The position numbers and the translations under genes are program-made. A stretch of DNA of 36,311 nt, taken from a virus. Under the pieces are notes generated by a model. The model saw nothing but the letters and a program-made list of their open reading frames with translations, searched no databases and was not told where the DNA came from. Shown piece after piece: positions 15,422-22,109 of this stretch (positions within the stretch are counted from its first letter, which is position 1; each line of letters begins with the position of its first letter). The stretch spans positions 1 to 36,311 of IMG/VR virus record IMGVR_UViG_3300042988_000495; one strand, given 5' to 3'.

Positions 15422-15451
15422 AAAAAAAATGCCCACTTGCTTAAGGTTGGC
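15422..15451 (-). terminator. Weak terminator-like hairpin before the 75-aa gene
   Basis: On the minus strand GCCAAC, nine-base loop, GTGGGC, then A and eight U. The stem has one mismatch. It is close to the ribosome site of the 75-aa gene, so it could attenuate the leftward operon. Low certainty because the stem is short. Confidence 0.4.
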
Positions 15452-15542
15452 GAGCTAGAGGATAACACCCATGAACGCATGAGTTTTTAATGCCAGAAGG
15501 TAGTAGGCATTGGTTTGATTGACATCAAAGCAATGACCACTT

Positions 15543-15583
15543 AAAAACCATGCTAGCCAACAAGGGCGTAGTGACTAGCATGG
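15543..15583 (-). terminator. Terminator after the Rha gene
   Basis: On the minus strand CCATGCTAG, 18-base loop, CTAGCATGG, then UUUUUAA. A perfect 9-bp stem, 75 bases after the Rha stop. It would end or attenuate transcription between rha and the rest of the leftward operon. Confidence 0.7.
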
Positions 15584-15613
15584 AAAAAACACCAATAGAG
15601 ATTGGTTGCGCCA

Positions 15614-15628
15614 TTGCAACCGCGTTAC
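15614..15628. repeat. 15-bp direct repeat, copy 1 (beside Rha gene)
   Basis: TTGCAACCGCGTTAC, identical at 16331-16345. The similarity continues for about 50 bases (NCACT, then AATGCG, TAA, ACGCTTG). Copies lie on both sides of the Rha gene. Small hairpins (15604-15621 and 15625-15647) overlap this copy. Confidence 0.8.
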
Positions 15629-15657
15629 GCACTCAATGAATGCGTAAGACGCTTGCT

Positions 15658-16305
15658 TTAGGCTGAAAGTTCTTTTAAACCGTAGGGTTTAGAAAATGAC
15701 TCAAACACTTTTTCTAAAATGTCGATGTGGTAAGTGTTGACCTCGCCAAACAGTTCGCTATGCGTTTTGCCAATGTGATAGCCAAATTCTTTGGATAACT
15801 TGCTGGCTTTGCGTCCGAGCATGTTGGCTTCGTAAACATCAATCTTGACACCACGCAAACCTGAAAAACCTGAAATTGCAAAATACTCAGCCGGTGTTTT
15901 GTCTATCTTTGCCGCAATGATTTTGACTTGGCTTTCTACCTCGTCTTGGCGGCGTTCCATTTCAACAAGCATCTGTGCTTGCATTAAGAGCATTTGCGCA
16001 GGGGATAATGCTTGCGTTTGTTTCTTTTCAAGCTCTTGCCAACGAGCAATTACTTTTGCTCTGACTACCACATCGTAGCCCGTCACTAAAATCATCGTGG
16101 CTGAATAGTCGAGGGCGTAGCATCGTTCTTGTTTGCCGTTGCCTGCTTGATAAGTTGTTGATTTAAAGCCACTGCTCAAAATTGAGCCGTCCTCTAACTG
16201 CTTGATAATGACTTCAATGTCGCGTAAAACATTTTTGTGTTCTTTGTTGCACAAGATCGCAATCTCAGTTGAGAGCATGGTTTGTTGTGTTGCAGTTAAA
16301 TTCAT
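15658..16305 (-). CDS. Rha-family phage regulatory/antirepressor-like protein
   Basis: A 215-aa protein. The ATG at 16305 is chosen because GGAG lies six bases before it; a TTG four codons earlier is less likely. Residues 1-90 are the Rha domain: L-S-T-E-I-A-I-L-C-N-K-E-H-K-N-V-L-R-D-I-E, then F-K-S-T-T-Y...G-K-Q-E-R-C-Y-A-L-D-Y. The middle is a coiled coil and the C-terminus (130-215) a separate DNA-binding-like domain (GYHIGKTHSELFGEVNTYHIDILEKVF, read in parts). Rha proteins are early regulators in temperate phages. It is the first gene of the leftward operon. Confidence 0.8.
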   Translation of the reverse strand: MNLTATQQTMLSTEIAILCNKEHKNVLRDIEVIIKQLEDGSILSSGFKSTTYQAGNGKQERCYALDYSATMILVTGYDVVVRAKVIARWQELEKKQTQALSPAQMLLMQAQMLVEMERRQDEVESQVKIIAAKIDKTPAEYFAISGFSGLRGVKIDVYEANMLGRKASKLSKEFGYHIGKTHSELFGEVNTYHIDILEKVFESFSKPYGLKELSA

Positions 16306-16330
16306 TTCAATCTCCAAAAGTTAACGGGTT

Positions 16331-16345
16331 TTGCAACCGCGTTAC
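16331..16345. repeat. 15-bp direct repeat, copy 2 (leader of Rha gene)
   Basis: Same TTGCAACCGCGTTAC as 15614-15628, 717 bp away, in the leader between the leftward promoter and rha. Confidence 0.8.
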
Positions 16346-16538
16346 TCACTGTTGCCAATGCGCTAAACGCTTGTTTGATAAAGCCACTTATCTAACCTAG
16401 CCCTATCCCGATTCAATCATCTATAAAGATGCCCTACTTGTTTAACGGGGTGCTGGCTGCTTTCTGCGTAGCAGTGACGCGGCAAAGTTAATTGCCTGAT
16501 GGGGTGGCTAAAGAGCTTGCCCGTGTTGGGTTGGTGAG

Positions 16539-16566
16539 ATAATACAACAAAAAACTGTTTTGGCAA
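16539..16566 (-). promoter_or_regulatory. Leftward early promoter
   Basis: On the minus strand TTGCCA, 16-base spacer, TATTAT. Transcription would start near 16532 and read into rha and the leftward operon. Confidence 0.7.
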
Positions 16567-16713
16567 AAAAAAATAATAAAAAAATCATTAAAAAATAATT
16601 AAAAAATTAAAGATTATTAAAATCAATGATTTGCATTTTTTTTGTCAAATTTTTACCTAAAAAAAAACCGCATTGTGTACGGCAATCATTAAAATCGTAC
16701 ATTTATTATATGT

Positions 16714-16741
16714 TTGACTAAACAGTGTTTGATTGTATGAT
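16714..16741 (+). promoter_or_regulatory. Rightward early promoter
   Basis: TTGACT, 16-base spacer, TATGAT, each one base off consensus. Expected start near 16748, just before AGGAGG at 16758-16763 and the Cro-like gene. The spacer carries AAACA-G-TGTTT, a possible operator. Confidence 0.8.
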
Positions 16742-16775
16742 TGCGCGGAAATCATTTAGGAGGTTATATTAGAAA

Positions 16776-16973
16776 ATGAACATCGTCATAAAAGAAGCAA
16801 TCAGAACCGTTGGCTCGCAAGTGATTCTTGCCAAAAAACTTGGCGTGTCACAGCAAGTCATCAGTAGTTGGCTAAGAGATAGACAAAAACCATCGCCTAA
16901 AAATGCTCGAAAAATCGAGGAAGTCACTGGAATCCCCCGTCAGTGGGTACGCCCCGACATTTTCGGAAACTAA
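16776..16973 (+). CDS. Cro/YdaS-type helix-turn-helix regulator
   Basis: A 65-aa protein. The HTH is clear: VGSQVILAKKLGVSQQVISSW (residues 12-32, turn at L-G-V-S) followed by RQKPSPKNARKIEEVTGIPRQWVRPDI, the typical YdaS/Cro tail. It is the first gene after the rightward promoter. The ribosome site AGGAGG is 12 bases away, longer than usual, which may keep expression low. It likely represses one or both of the promoters in the neighbouring control region. No partner CI-type repressor is visible. Confidence 0.8.
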   Translation: MNIVIKEAIRTVGSQVILAKKLGVSQQVISSWLRDRQKPSPKNARKIEEVTGIPRQWVRPDIFGN

Positions 16974-16979
16974 AACAAC

Positions 16980-17009
16980 AAAAAACCCGCCTTGAGCGAA
17001 CAGGGCGGG
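16980..17009 (-). terminator. Terminator on the antisense strand between cro-like and primase genes
   Basis: On the minus strand CCCGCC, 12-base loop, GGCGGG, then UUUUUU. On the plus strand there is no U run, so rightward transcription can pass. It would stop leftward antisense RNA before it reaches the Cro-like gene and its promoter. Confidence 0.75.
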
Positions 17010-17028
17010 CATCTTACGGAGTGAGTAA

Positions 17029-19296
17029 ATGAATAATTTAACTACTGAGAGTTACCAGCTCTCACCAACGCAAGACAATAATAACATGCTTGTAAATGCT
17101 TTGAAATACGCCCAACACGGCTTTCATATCTTCCCAGTTCACGCCATTAGCCCGCAAACGCTCGAATGCACTTGCGGTAAATCGCCCTGCCCAAACGCAG
17201 GCAAACATCCCTTGACAGCTCATGGTCATAAGGACGCGACAACAGACGAGGCAAAAATTGTCGAATGGTGGACAAAAACGCCTAATGCCAATATCGGGCT
17301 AGCCTTAAAGCCTAGCAAGCTGTGTTTAATTGATGTTGACCCACGCAATGGGGGCAACGAAACCATCCGCGCTTTCAAAGATAAGTACGGCGAGTCATTA
17401 ACTAGCGTCATGCAGTTTTCAGGGGGCGGTGGGGAGCATTGGTTATCACAAATACCATTCGGTCAAAGCGTTGACCTGTCAAGCCTTGGGGCGGGCGTTG
17501 ATGTTAAGACAGACGGGTATGTGTTGGTTTCACCATCAACACACAAGAGTGGTAACTGCTACTGGTGGGAGGCATCAAGTCATCTACTTGAAGTGCTACT
17601 AGACCCAACACCTGCTTGGCTTTTGAGTAATTCTGAAACTAGCGCACAGCCGATTGCTGTTAAGTCAGTGCAATCACGCGCCATTTCACCGCAACAGCTA
17701 AGTGATTTGCAGGCGGCTTTGTCGGTGATGCCTTCGGATGATTACCATCACTGGATTAAGACAGGTCAAGCCTTGCGTTGCCTAGGTGATGTGGGCTTTC
17801 AGCTTTGGAATCTGTGGTCATCTAAGTCGGAAAAATACGATATGGCAGTGGCGATTGAGAAGTGGGCTAGTTTTCATAACGTCACCAGTATTTCATTTGA
17901 GACCGTTTTCCATGATGCCAAGTCTTACGGCTTTAATCCTGCCAATCCGTTGGGGCATTTGATGGGTGTTGATGAACCTGAAATGCCTAAACCTGAAAAA
18001 CGCTATTCAAGTGAAGCGCTAAATTTACCAGCACTTTTAGGCGTACTAGGGGAAATTGAGGATTACTACAACCGCACCGCTAAAATAGCACAGCCTTTAT
18101 TTGCTAAACAAACTGCGCTAGCGATAGCATCCGTTATGCTTGCACGTAGATTTACAACAACTGAAAGCAATTTCACGTCACTTTATTTTGCTTGTATCTG
18201 TGAGAGCGGTTGCGGAAAAGAACACATTAAAAAAACCATCAGCCGTGTTCTCAAAGAATGCGGCATGAGCAATTTGCTGGTCGGTGATGGTTATACTTCG
18301 GCAGGGGCGATTGAAACCGCGCTCAAATTTAAGCCCATTCACATTAGCGTTATTGACGAATTTGGCATCTATCTTAAAGCCGCTAATCAACAAAACAATT
18401 CACACGCTCGCCTTGCTATCAAGGCGTTAATGGAAATTTTCGGTCGTTTAGACGGTGAGTATACGCCGATTAACCGCTCTGGTATTGGCATCAAACAAGT
18501 CAGTGTTGAGGACGTTTCAACAACAATCAGTAACCCCGCTATTTCACTCGTAGGCTTAACAACGCCGTCAACGCTTTACGATGAATTGTCCTTAGATATG
18601 ATTGACAACGGTTTTTATGCGCGGTTTTTGCCTGTTATCGGTCATTCCGATTACACCGTCATGCCGCAAGAAGTTAAACGTGAAAGCGTGCCGCAATCAA
18701 TAAAAGGCTGGGCAAACGCTATCAATGAGCGGGTGCGTGGTTTTGACAAATTAAACTCCGCTTGTGGTGAAGGTGAAGTTAACGCCATTGAGCTGGATTT
18801 TGATGATGATGCTTACAATGTGCTGGTAGGCTTTGAGCGCGAAATTAGACAAATTCAAAATGACTTGAAAAAAGATAGGCTCAACTCGCTACCATCACGC
18901 GCGGCTGAAATGGCATATCGAATGAGTCTCATCATAGAGCTTGCTTGCAATCCCTTGGCTGATGTTATCACTGTCAAATCAACGCGTCTTGCGGTCGAGT
19001 ATGTGCGACATTGCACATTGTTTAATATCGACAACGTTAAAGCCAAGCTGTCACTGTCACGCTATGACAAAGATATGCGCGAAATTTACGATGCAATTGT
19101 TGAGTGGACGATTGACGATACTAAACGAGGCGTAACACAAAACAATTTAAGTCGTTATGTGCCGTTTACTAAATTTCCACGAAAATATCGTGAGGAGCTT
19201 GTTGACAATCTACTGGAATCAGGAAAGATAGCTTTAGAAGCACCACGTGCTGGCAAAGCTGGCGCACAAACCAAGAAGTATTACGCCGTTTTATAG
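17029..19296 (+). CDS. PrimPol-helicase replication protein
   Basis: A 755-aa protein with GGAG seven bases before the ATG. Residues 20-200 are a bifunctional primase-polymerase domain: a C-x-C-G...C...GKHP zinc-like entry (47-61), the catalytic D-V-D at 102-104, GGGEHW at 133-138 and GVDVKTDGYVLVSPSTH around 157-171. Residues 225-305 look like a PriCT module. Residues 340-755 are a superfamily-3-like or DUF3987-like helicase with a Walker A variant (ESGCGKE, about 391-397) and a V-I-D-E-F Walker B near 441. It would synthesise primers and unwind DNA at the origin. The dyad at 19298 starts one base after its stop. Confidence 0.85.
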   Translation: MNNLTTESYQLSPTQDNNNMLVNALKYAQHGFHIFPVHAISPQTLECTCGKSPCPNAGKHPLTAHGHKDATTDEAKIVEWWTKTPNANIGLALKPSKLCLIDVDPRNGGNETIRAFKDKYGESLTSVMQFSGGGGEHWLSQIPFGQSVDLSSLGAGVDVKTDGYVLVSPSTHKSGNCYWWEASSHLLEVLLDPTPAWLLSNSETSAQPIAVKSVQSRAISPQQLSDLQAALSVMPSDDYHHWIKTGQALRCLGDVGFQLWNLWSSKSEKYDMAVAIEKWASFHNVTSISFETVFHDAKSYGFNPANPLGHLMGVDEPEMPKPEKRYSSEALNLPALLGVLGEIEDYYNRTAKIAQPLFAKQTALAIASVMLARRFTTTESNFTSLYFACICESGCGKEHIKKTISRVLKECGMSNLLVGDGYTSAGAIETALKFKPIHISVIDEFGIYLKAANQQNNSHARLAIKALMEIFGRLDGEYTPINRSGIGIKQVSVEDVSTTISNPAISLVGLTTPSTLYDELSLDMIDNGFYARFLPVIGHSDYTVMPQEVKRESVPQSIKGWANAINERVRGFDKLNSACGEGEVNAIELDFDDDAYNVLVGFEREIRQIQNDLKKDRLNSLPSRAAEMAYRMSLIIELACNPLADVITVKSTRLAVEYVRHCTLFNIDNVKAKLSLSRYDKDMREIYDAIVEWTIDDTKRGVTQNNLSRYVPFTKFPRKYREELVDNLLESGKIALEAPRAGKAGAQTKKYYAVL

Positions 19297-19297
19297 T

Positions 19298-19521
19298 TGA
19301 TTCGTCATGATTCGTCAGAAACAATCTGACGAATTAGGTTATTGAAATTAAAAGAAAAACAGCTAATTTTTAATTCATCAGCAGTGTACACACACACCCT
19401 GAAAAAATAGAAAAAAAATAGGTATGTGTCTAGTTGTCTGATGAATCATTTTTTAATACTTTTTTATTAAATATCAATAACCTAATTCGTCAGAAATCAT
19501 CTGACGAATTATGACGAATCA
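19298..19521. other. Candidate replication origin: 224-bp concentric inverted repeat
   Basis: Arms of 48 bp at 19298-19345 and 19474-19521 are inverted copies (42 of 48 match). Each arm contains its own palindrome ATTCGTCAGA-5nt-TCTGACGAAT. A second inverted pair, ATTCATCAG at 19373-19381 and CTGATGAAT at 19438-19446, has the same axis. ATTC(G/A)TCA thus occurs eight times. The centre is rich in A and T. Position right after the PrimPol-helicase gene suggests an origin with iteron-like sites; a large regulatory operator is the alternative. Confidence 0.75.
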
Positions 19522-19534
19522 AAACCTACCCCCA

Positions 19535-19564
19535 GCGCACCCACTGCGCATGGCGGTTTTTTTT
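19535..19564 (+). terminator. Weak rightward terminator after the PrimPol unit
   Basis: GCGCA, CCCAC loop, TGCGC, then ATGGCGG and a run of eight U. The stem is short (5 bp) and the U run is seven bases away. A wider pairing AGCGCAC (19534-19540) with GTGCGCT (19565-19571) is also possible. Confidence 0.45.
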
Positions 19565-19593
19565 GTGCGCTAAAAAATTTTTGAAAAAAAGTA

Positions 19594-19621
19594 TTGACTA
19601 AATTTAATTTTAGTCTATACT
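19594..19621 (+). promoter_or_regulatory. Strong promoter with operator palindrome
   Basis: TTGACT, 16-base spacer, TATACT. The spacer and end of the -35 form a perfect palindrome GACTAAA-6nt-TTTAGTC (19596-19615), so a repressor bound there would block RNA polymerase. The ribbon-helix-helix protein encoded at the end of this unit is a candidate ligand. Confidence 0.8.
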
Positions 19622-19629
19622 ATCTCCAA

Positions 19630-19652
19630 CGCTTAGGGATTGGCTCTAAGCG
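19630..19652 (+). promoter_or_regulatory. 5' leader hairpin with GGA loop
   Basis: CGCTTAG, loop GGATTGGCT, CTAAGCG, starting about two bases after the expected transcription start. It could protect the mRNA or present GGA to a CsrA-like protein. Confidence 0.6.
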
Positions 19653-19677
19653 GTTAAATTTTTTAGGAGATTAGGAC

Positions 19678-19872
19678 ATGATCACAATCACAGCAAGCTA
19701 TGTTGCAGATGTTAAACGTCACGAAAAAAAAGCAAACCACGATGCGTTTTGGTGGGCTTTTGCCAAAACAGCGGAATATACCGCTGTCATGTGTGCGATG
19801 GCGCACGTATCGATGCCAGCACGCGATTCTGAAATCGCGGCAGAGGCGCGAAAAATTCTTTGGCTTCTTTAA
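19678..19872 (+). CDS. Hypothetical 64-aa early protein
   Basis: First gene of a short transcription unit driven by the promoter at 19594. AGGAG lies eight bases before ATG. The product is Ala/His-rich (VADVKRHEKKANHDAFWW, CAMAHVSMPARDSE) with helix-prone stretches and no known domain. A strong promoter and short length suggest a highly made early effector or regulator. Its own frame has the ribosome site; overlapping frames here do not. Confidence 0.6.
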   Translation: MITITASYVADVKRHEKKANHDAFWWAFAKTAEYTAVMCAMAHVSMPARDSEIAAEARKILWLL

Positions 19873-19886
19873 CCGTATATCTAATA

Positions 19887-19909
19887 CCTGACCGTGAATC
19901 ACGGTCAGG
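19887..19909 (+). repeat. Perfect 10-bp hairpin between small genes
   Basis: CCTGACCGTG, AAT loop, CACGGTCAGG. There is no U run after it. It is one base from the next hairpin, so the two form a tandem RNA structure after the 64-aa gene. Confidence 0.8.
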
Positions 19910-19910
19910 G

Positions 19911-19942
19911 AGCCATTGTCTTAGGGGATTAAGACAATGGCT
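19911..19942 (+). promoter_or_regulatory. Perfect 13-bp hairpin holding a ribosome site and start codon
   Basis: AGCCATTGTCTTA, loop GGGGAT, TAAGACAATGGCT. The purine-rich loop could be a Shine-Dalgarno sequence for the ATG at 19937, which is itself in the stem. The fold would limit translation of the 34-aa frame. Confidence 0.75.
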
Positions 19943-20041
19943 GACATTAGAGAAAACGGTGATGACGTTCGCGGTAACTCGCCCAGCAAGAATTTTAATT
20001 TAAATTTTATTTTTTGGAGGCTATATGAACACATTTGAAAT
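19937..20041 (+). CDS. Possible 34-aa leader peptide or microprotein
   Basis: ATG at 19937 lies within the 3' arm of the hairpin at 19911-19942, with GGGGA in its loop. The product is charged first (MADIRENGDDVRGN), then Asn/Phe-rich (NFNFNFIFW), and its end runs over the ribosome site and first codons of the 82-aa gene (stop at 20041, next start 20025). It could couple translation of the next gene. Only structure and position support it. Confidence 0.4.
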
Positions 20042-20273
20042 GACAACAAGAGAGGAATTTAATGCTTTGCATCAAACCTCTCAAGAGGAAATTAGGGAGT
20101 TTCTTAAAGATGCCTGTGATAATGAATTGCAGGTTTCAATTCAGCTTCAAAATATCACCATAGGTGATGATGAGCTTGTCCTTTACGGGTGTTACAGCAA
20201 AACACCTGACGAGGTTGACAGCTACTTGTGGGGCTACTGTAATCCCAAATCCTTGTTTGACTTGGTGCAGTGA
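20025..20273 (+). CDS. Hypothetical 82-aa early protein
   Basis: Good site TTGGAGG six bases before ATG. An acidic protein with M-T-T-R-E-E-F-N-A-L-H-Q near its start, an acidic helix (SQEEIREFLKDACDNEL), then a beta stretch ending in YLWGYCNPKSLFDL. No domain recognised. The stop overlaps the start of the RHH gene (TGATG), so both proteins are probably made together. Confidence 0.65.
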   Translation: MNTFEMTTREEFNALHQTSQEEIREFLKDACDNELQVSIQLQNITIGDDELVLYGCYSKTPDEVDSYLWGYCNPKSLFDLVQ

Positions 20274-20449
20274 TGACCGAGTCAAACCCCAGAAACGCAG
20301 GGCGAAAAGCCCTGCCTGCTTCTCAAAAGAAAAAAATGATTTCGCTGAAACTTCATCCCGAAGTCTTGGCGATACTTGACGAAAATTCAGAGCCGCGCTC
20401 AGTGCAAATTGAGCGACTGGTTCGGGAAAAAACAAAGCCGCTTACTTAG
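20273..20449 (+). CDS. Ribbon-helix-helix (Arc/CopG-like) regulator
   Basis: A 58-aa protein. The basic N-terminus (MTESNPRNAGRKALPASQKK) is followed by K-M-I-S-L-K-L-H-P-E-V-L-A-I-L-D, the beta strand and first helix of the RHH fold, then R-S-V-Q-I-E-R-L-V-R-E-K, the second helix. It would bind DNA as a dimer. The start overlaps the 82-aa stop, and its stop lies inside a terminator. It likely controls the promoter at 19594, where a suitable palindrome exists. The mRNA near its start has a 7-bp hairpin GCAGGGC...GCCCTGC (20297-20315). Confidence 0.75.
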   Translation: MTESNPRNAGRKALPASQKKKMISLKLHPEVLAILDENSEPRSVQIERLVREKTKPLT

Positions 20450-20460
20450 CGGCTTTTTTT
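20435..20460 (+). terminator. Rightward terminator of the small-gene unit
   Basis: AAGCCGC, loop TTACTTA, GCGGCTT, then five U. A perfect 7-bp stem overlapping the RHH stop codon. Confidence 0.9.
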
Positions 20461-20759
20461 AGCCTTTGCAAATCAGAGTTTACCACAAAATCGAACAACC
20501 AACCGAACAATCGAACGAACACCAAAACTAAAAAATACGTTCGTTCGCTTGGCTCGTCGTTGCTACGCGCACGCTACGCCCGAAAATGCGCGTTCGCCTG
20601 ATTCACTCTTAGGCGATAACTGCGCTTTGGCTAAAAATTGAATCATTGGCTTTTCCATGTATCCCTCACTTTTTATTTTGGCAATAGATTCGCATGACTT
20701 TATTGCTAAACTATAGGCACAAAATATCAAAGAAAAATCACCACTCTTCAGAGGAATCT
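20461..20759. other. Intergenic control region before the Mor-like gene
   Basis: About 300 bases without a gene. It contains CGAAC repeats (20492, 20504, 20512), an inverted repeat CGAACGAAC (20512-20520) and GTTCGTTCG (20539-20547), and a GCTACGC direct repeat (20562 and 20573). A -35-like TTGGCA at 20678-20683 has no good -10 at proper distance. This probably carries the start of late transcription, perhaps under an activator. Confidence 0.6.
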
Positions 20760-21053
20760 ATGAGCAGACACGATGATGATAATGCGATGACTATTTTAAG
20801 GGCATTGCTTAAAAAATACCTCGATGACAAGCAAGCCAGCGATGTGGCAGACAGCTTTCAAAAGTATTATTCAGGCGGCACGGTCTATATTCCAAAATTC
20901 TGTCAAAAGGATGTGCGCAACGAAGAAATTTTTGAGCGATACAACGGCAAAAATGCCCGTGCGCTGTGCCGTGAGTACGATTTATCCTACAGCTATTTGC
21001 TGTGCATTATTCGCAAGCAAGCAAGGTGTCAGCAGCGTGATTTGTTTGCGTAA
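20760..21053 (+). CDS. Mor-like transcription activator of late genes
   Basis: A 97-aa protein. The ATG at 20760 is chosen over 20694 because GAGG is five bases upstream and the Mor family starts near here. The pattern T-V-Y-I-P-K...E-E-I-F-E-R-Y-N-G-K-N-A-R-A-L-C-R-E-Y-D-L-S-Y-S-Y-L matches the Mor/C activator domain (a dimerising part then a helix-turn-helix) of Mu-like phages. It would activate a late promoter, and lysis genes start just downstream. Confidence 0.75.
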   Translation: MSRHDDDNAMTILRALLKKYLDDKQASDVADSFQKYYSGGTVYIPKFCQKDVRNEEIFERYNGKNARALCREYDLSYSYLLCIIRKQARCQQRDLFA

Positions 21054-21142
21054 TCTAGCGATTTTTCTAATAGATTTTGCTTGTGTTTATTCATCGTCCT
21101 TTAAGCCATGATGACAGCCAAAATAATTGTGAGGACAATCAA

Positions 21143-21640
21143 ATGATCAGCAATACATTGAAGCATATTGTATTCAATCAGCTTGAGCTTGAAGAAGGCT
21201 ACAAAAAGTTTCGCTATAAATGCGATACAGGGCATTGGACTATCGGGAAAGGTTATAACCTCGATGCGAATCCGCTTAAATTAAGCAGCACTGAGCTTGA
21301 GCATTTGGAAAAATTCGGTTGTAGTGAAGAAAAAGCCGATGAATTGCTTTTGATGCACGTCGAAAAGAATTGTTTGCCTGAATGTGAAAGTTTTGAATTT
21401 TGGGATGACTTAGACGATGTTCGTAAATACGTTTTAATCGGAATGGTCTACCAGATGGGTAGCATCAAGTCATGGAAAAACACGCTTGCCGCAATTGGCA
21501 GCGGTGATTATGAAAAGGCATCAAGAATGATGCTACAAAGCAAATGGGCAAAGCAAACGCCGAATCGTGCAAACTTTATGGCTGAAATCATGAAAACAGG
21601 TGTTATTCCACACGTCCATCATACAGCGAAAAAGAGATAG
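21143..21640 (+). CDS. Endolysin, T4-lysozyme-like (GH24)
   Basis: A 165-aa protein, close to the 164 aa of T4 lysozyme. The ATG at 21143 follows GAGG; the upstream start at 21077 would add an unlikely 22-aa head. Catalytic pattern E18-G...D28-x-G-H-W-T33-I-G-K-G matches the E-D-T triad. It cuts N-acetylmuramic acid to N-acetylglucosamine bonds in the wall at lysis. There is no signal peptide, so it needs the holin encoded nearby to reach the wall. Confidence 0.9.
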   Translation: MISNTLKHIVFNQLELEEGYKKFRYKCDTGHWTIGKGYNLDANPLKLSSTELEHLEKFGCSEEKADELLLMHVEKNCLPECESFEFWDDLDDVRKYVLIGMVYQMGSIKSWKNTLAAIGSGDYEKASRMMLQSKWAKQTPNRANFMAEIMKTGVIPHVHHTAKKR

Positions 21641-21643
21641 AAT

Positions 21644-22105
21644 ATGGCTAGCCCTAATGAAGTGATTAAGCAGTTAGGCGGTTATGCACCTGCTCCCGTG
21701 GGTGTTGTGGTCGATAGACGCAAGCCTGAAAATAATAAAGTTGAGTGCCTTAAATTGGATACGTTTGAAAACCTCACACAGACCTTAGTGCGCATTGAAT
21801 TAAAAATGGAAGACAAAATTCAGTTACTCCATGAGCGCATTGATAAGTTAGTCGAAGGCATGAACTCGATGATTAGACTTGAAGAGAAGATATTGCAACA
21901 CGCAAGAGACATTAACTCACTTGAATCAACAATTGATGAACTACGCAAACAAAAAAACGATTTAGAGCTACGCATCAATAATCTGCAAAACCATTTCGAC
22001 TCACACAAAAATCAAGTCGGACAATATGAACGTTTGGGGTGGCTTATTATCACGGGTGTTGGTTCAATTGCTGGCGCGTATGTTATGAAGCAAATGGGGC
22101 TGTGA
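21644..22105 (+). CDS. Coiled-coil membrane-anchored lysis accessory protein
   Basis: A 153-aa protein. Residues 45-120 are a long coiled coil (LEEKILQHARDINSLESTIDELRKQ, read in part) and residues 130-150 a single membrane helix (LGWLIITGVGSIAGAYVM). The layout, coiled coil then C-terminal membrane anchor, recalls XhlA-type holin partners. It sits between endolysin and holin genes with three-base spacing. Role in lysis inferred; no catalytic part. Confidence 0.6.
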   Translation: MASPNEVIKQLGGYAPAPVGVVVDRRKPENNKVECLKLDTFENLTQTLVRIELKMEDKIQLLHERIDKLVEGMNSMIRLEEKILQHARDINSLESTIDELRKQKNDLELRINNLQNHFDSHKNQVGQYERLGWLIITGVGSIAGAYVMKQMGL

Positions 22106-22109
22106 TAAT

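Larger units (their letters stand above)
16306..16775. other. Divergent control region, no gene
   Basis: About 470 bases without a convincing gene. From left to right it holds a leader of roughly 225 bases for rha, the leftward promoter (16539-16566), an AT-rich core (16567-16713) with poly-A tracts, and the rightward promoter (16714-16741). Candidate operators are the palindrome AAATCA-A-TGATTT at 16620-16632, TGTACG...CGTACA at 16676-16681 and 16696-16701, and several AATCATT half-sites (16685, 16749 and others). The Cro-like protein encoded next door is the natural ligand. Confidence 0.75.

Noticed and set aside
18178-18393. Minus-strand frame inside the PrimPol-helicase gene
   Set aside because: It has no ribosome site, and the helicase motifs on the plus strand explain the sequence.
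20461-20759. A sigma-70 promoter for the Mor-like gene with TTGGCA at 20678
   Set aside because: At a 16-18 base distance there is no acceptable -10 sequence, so it is not called.
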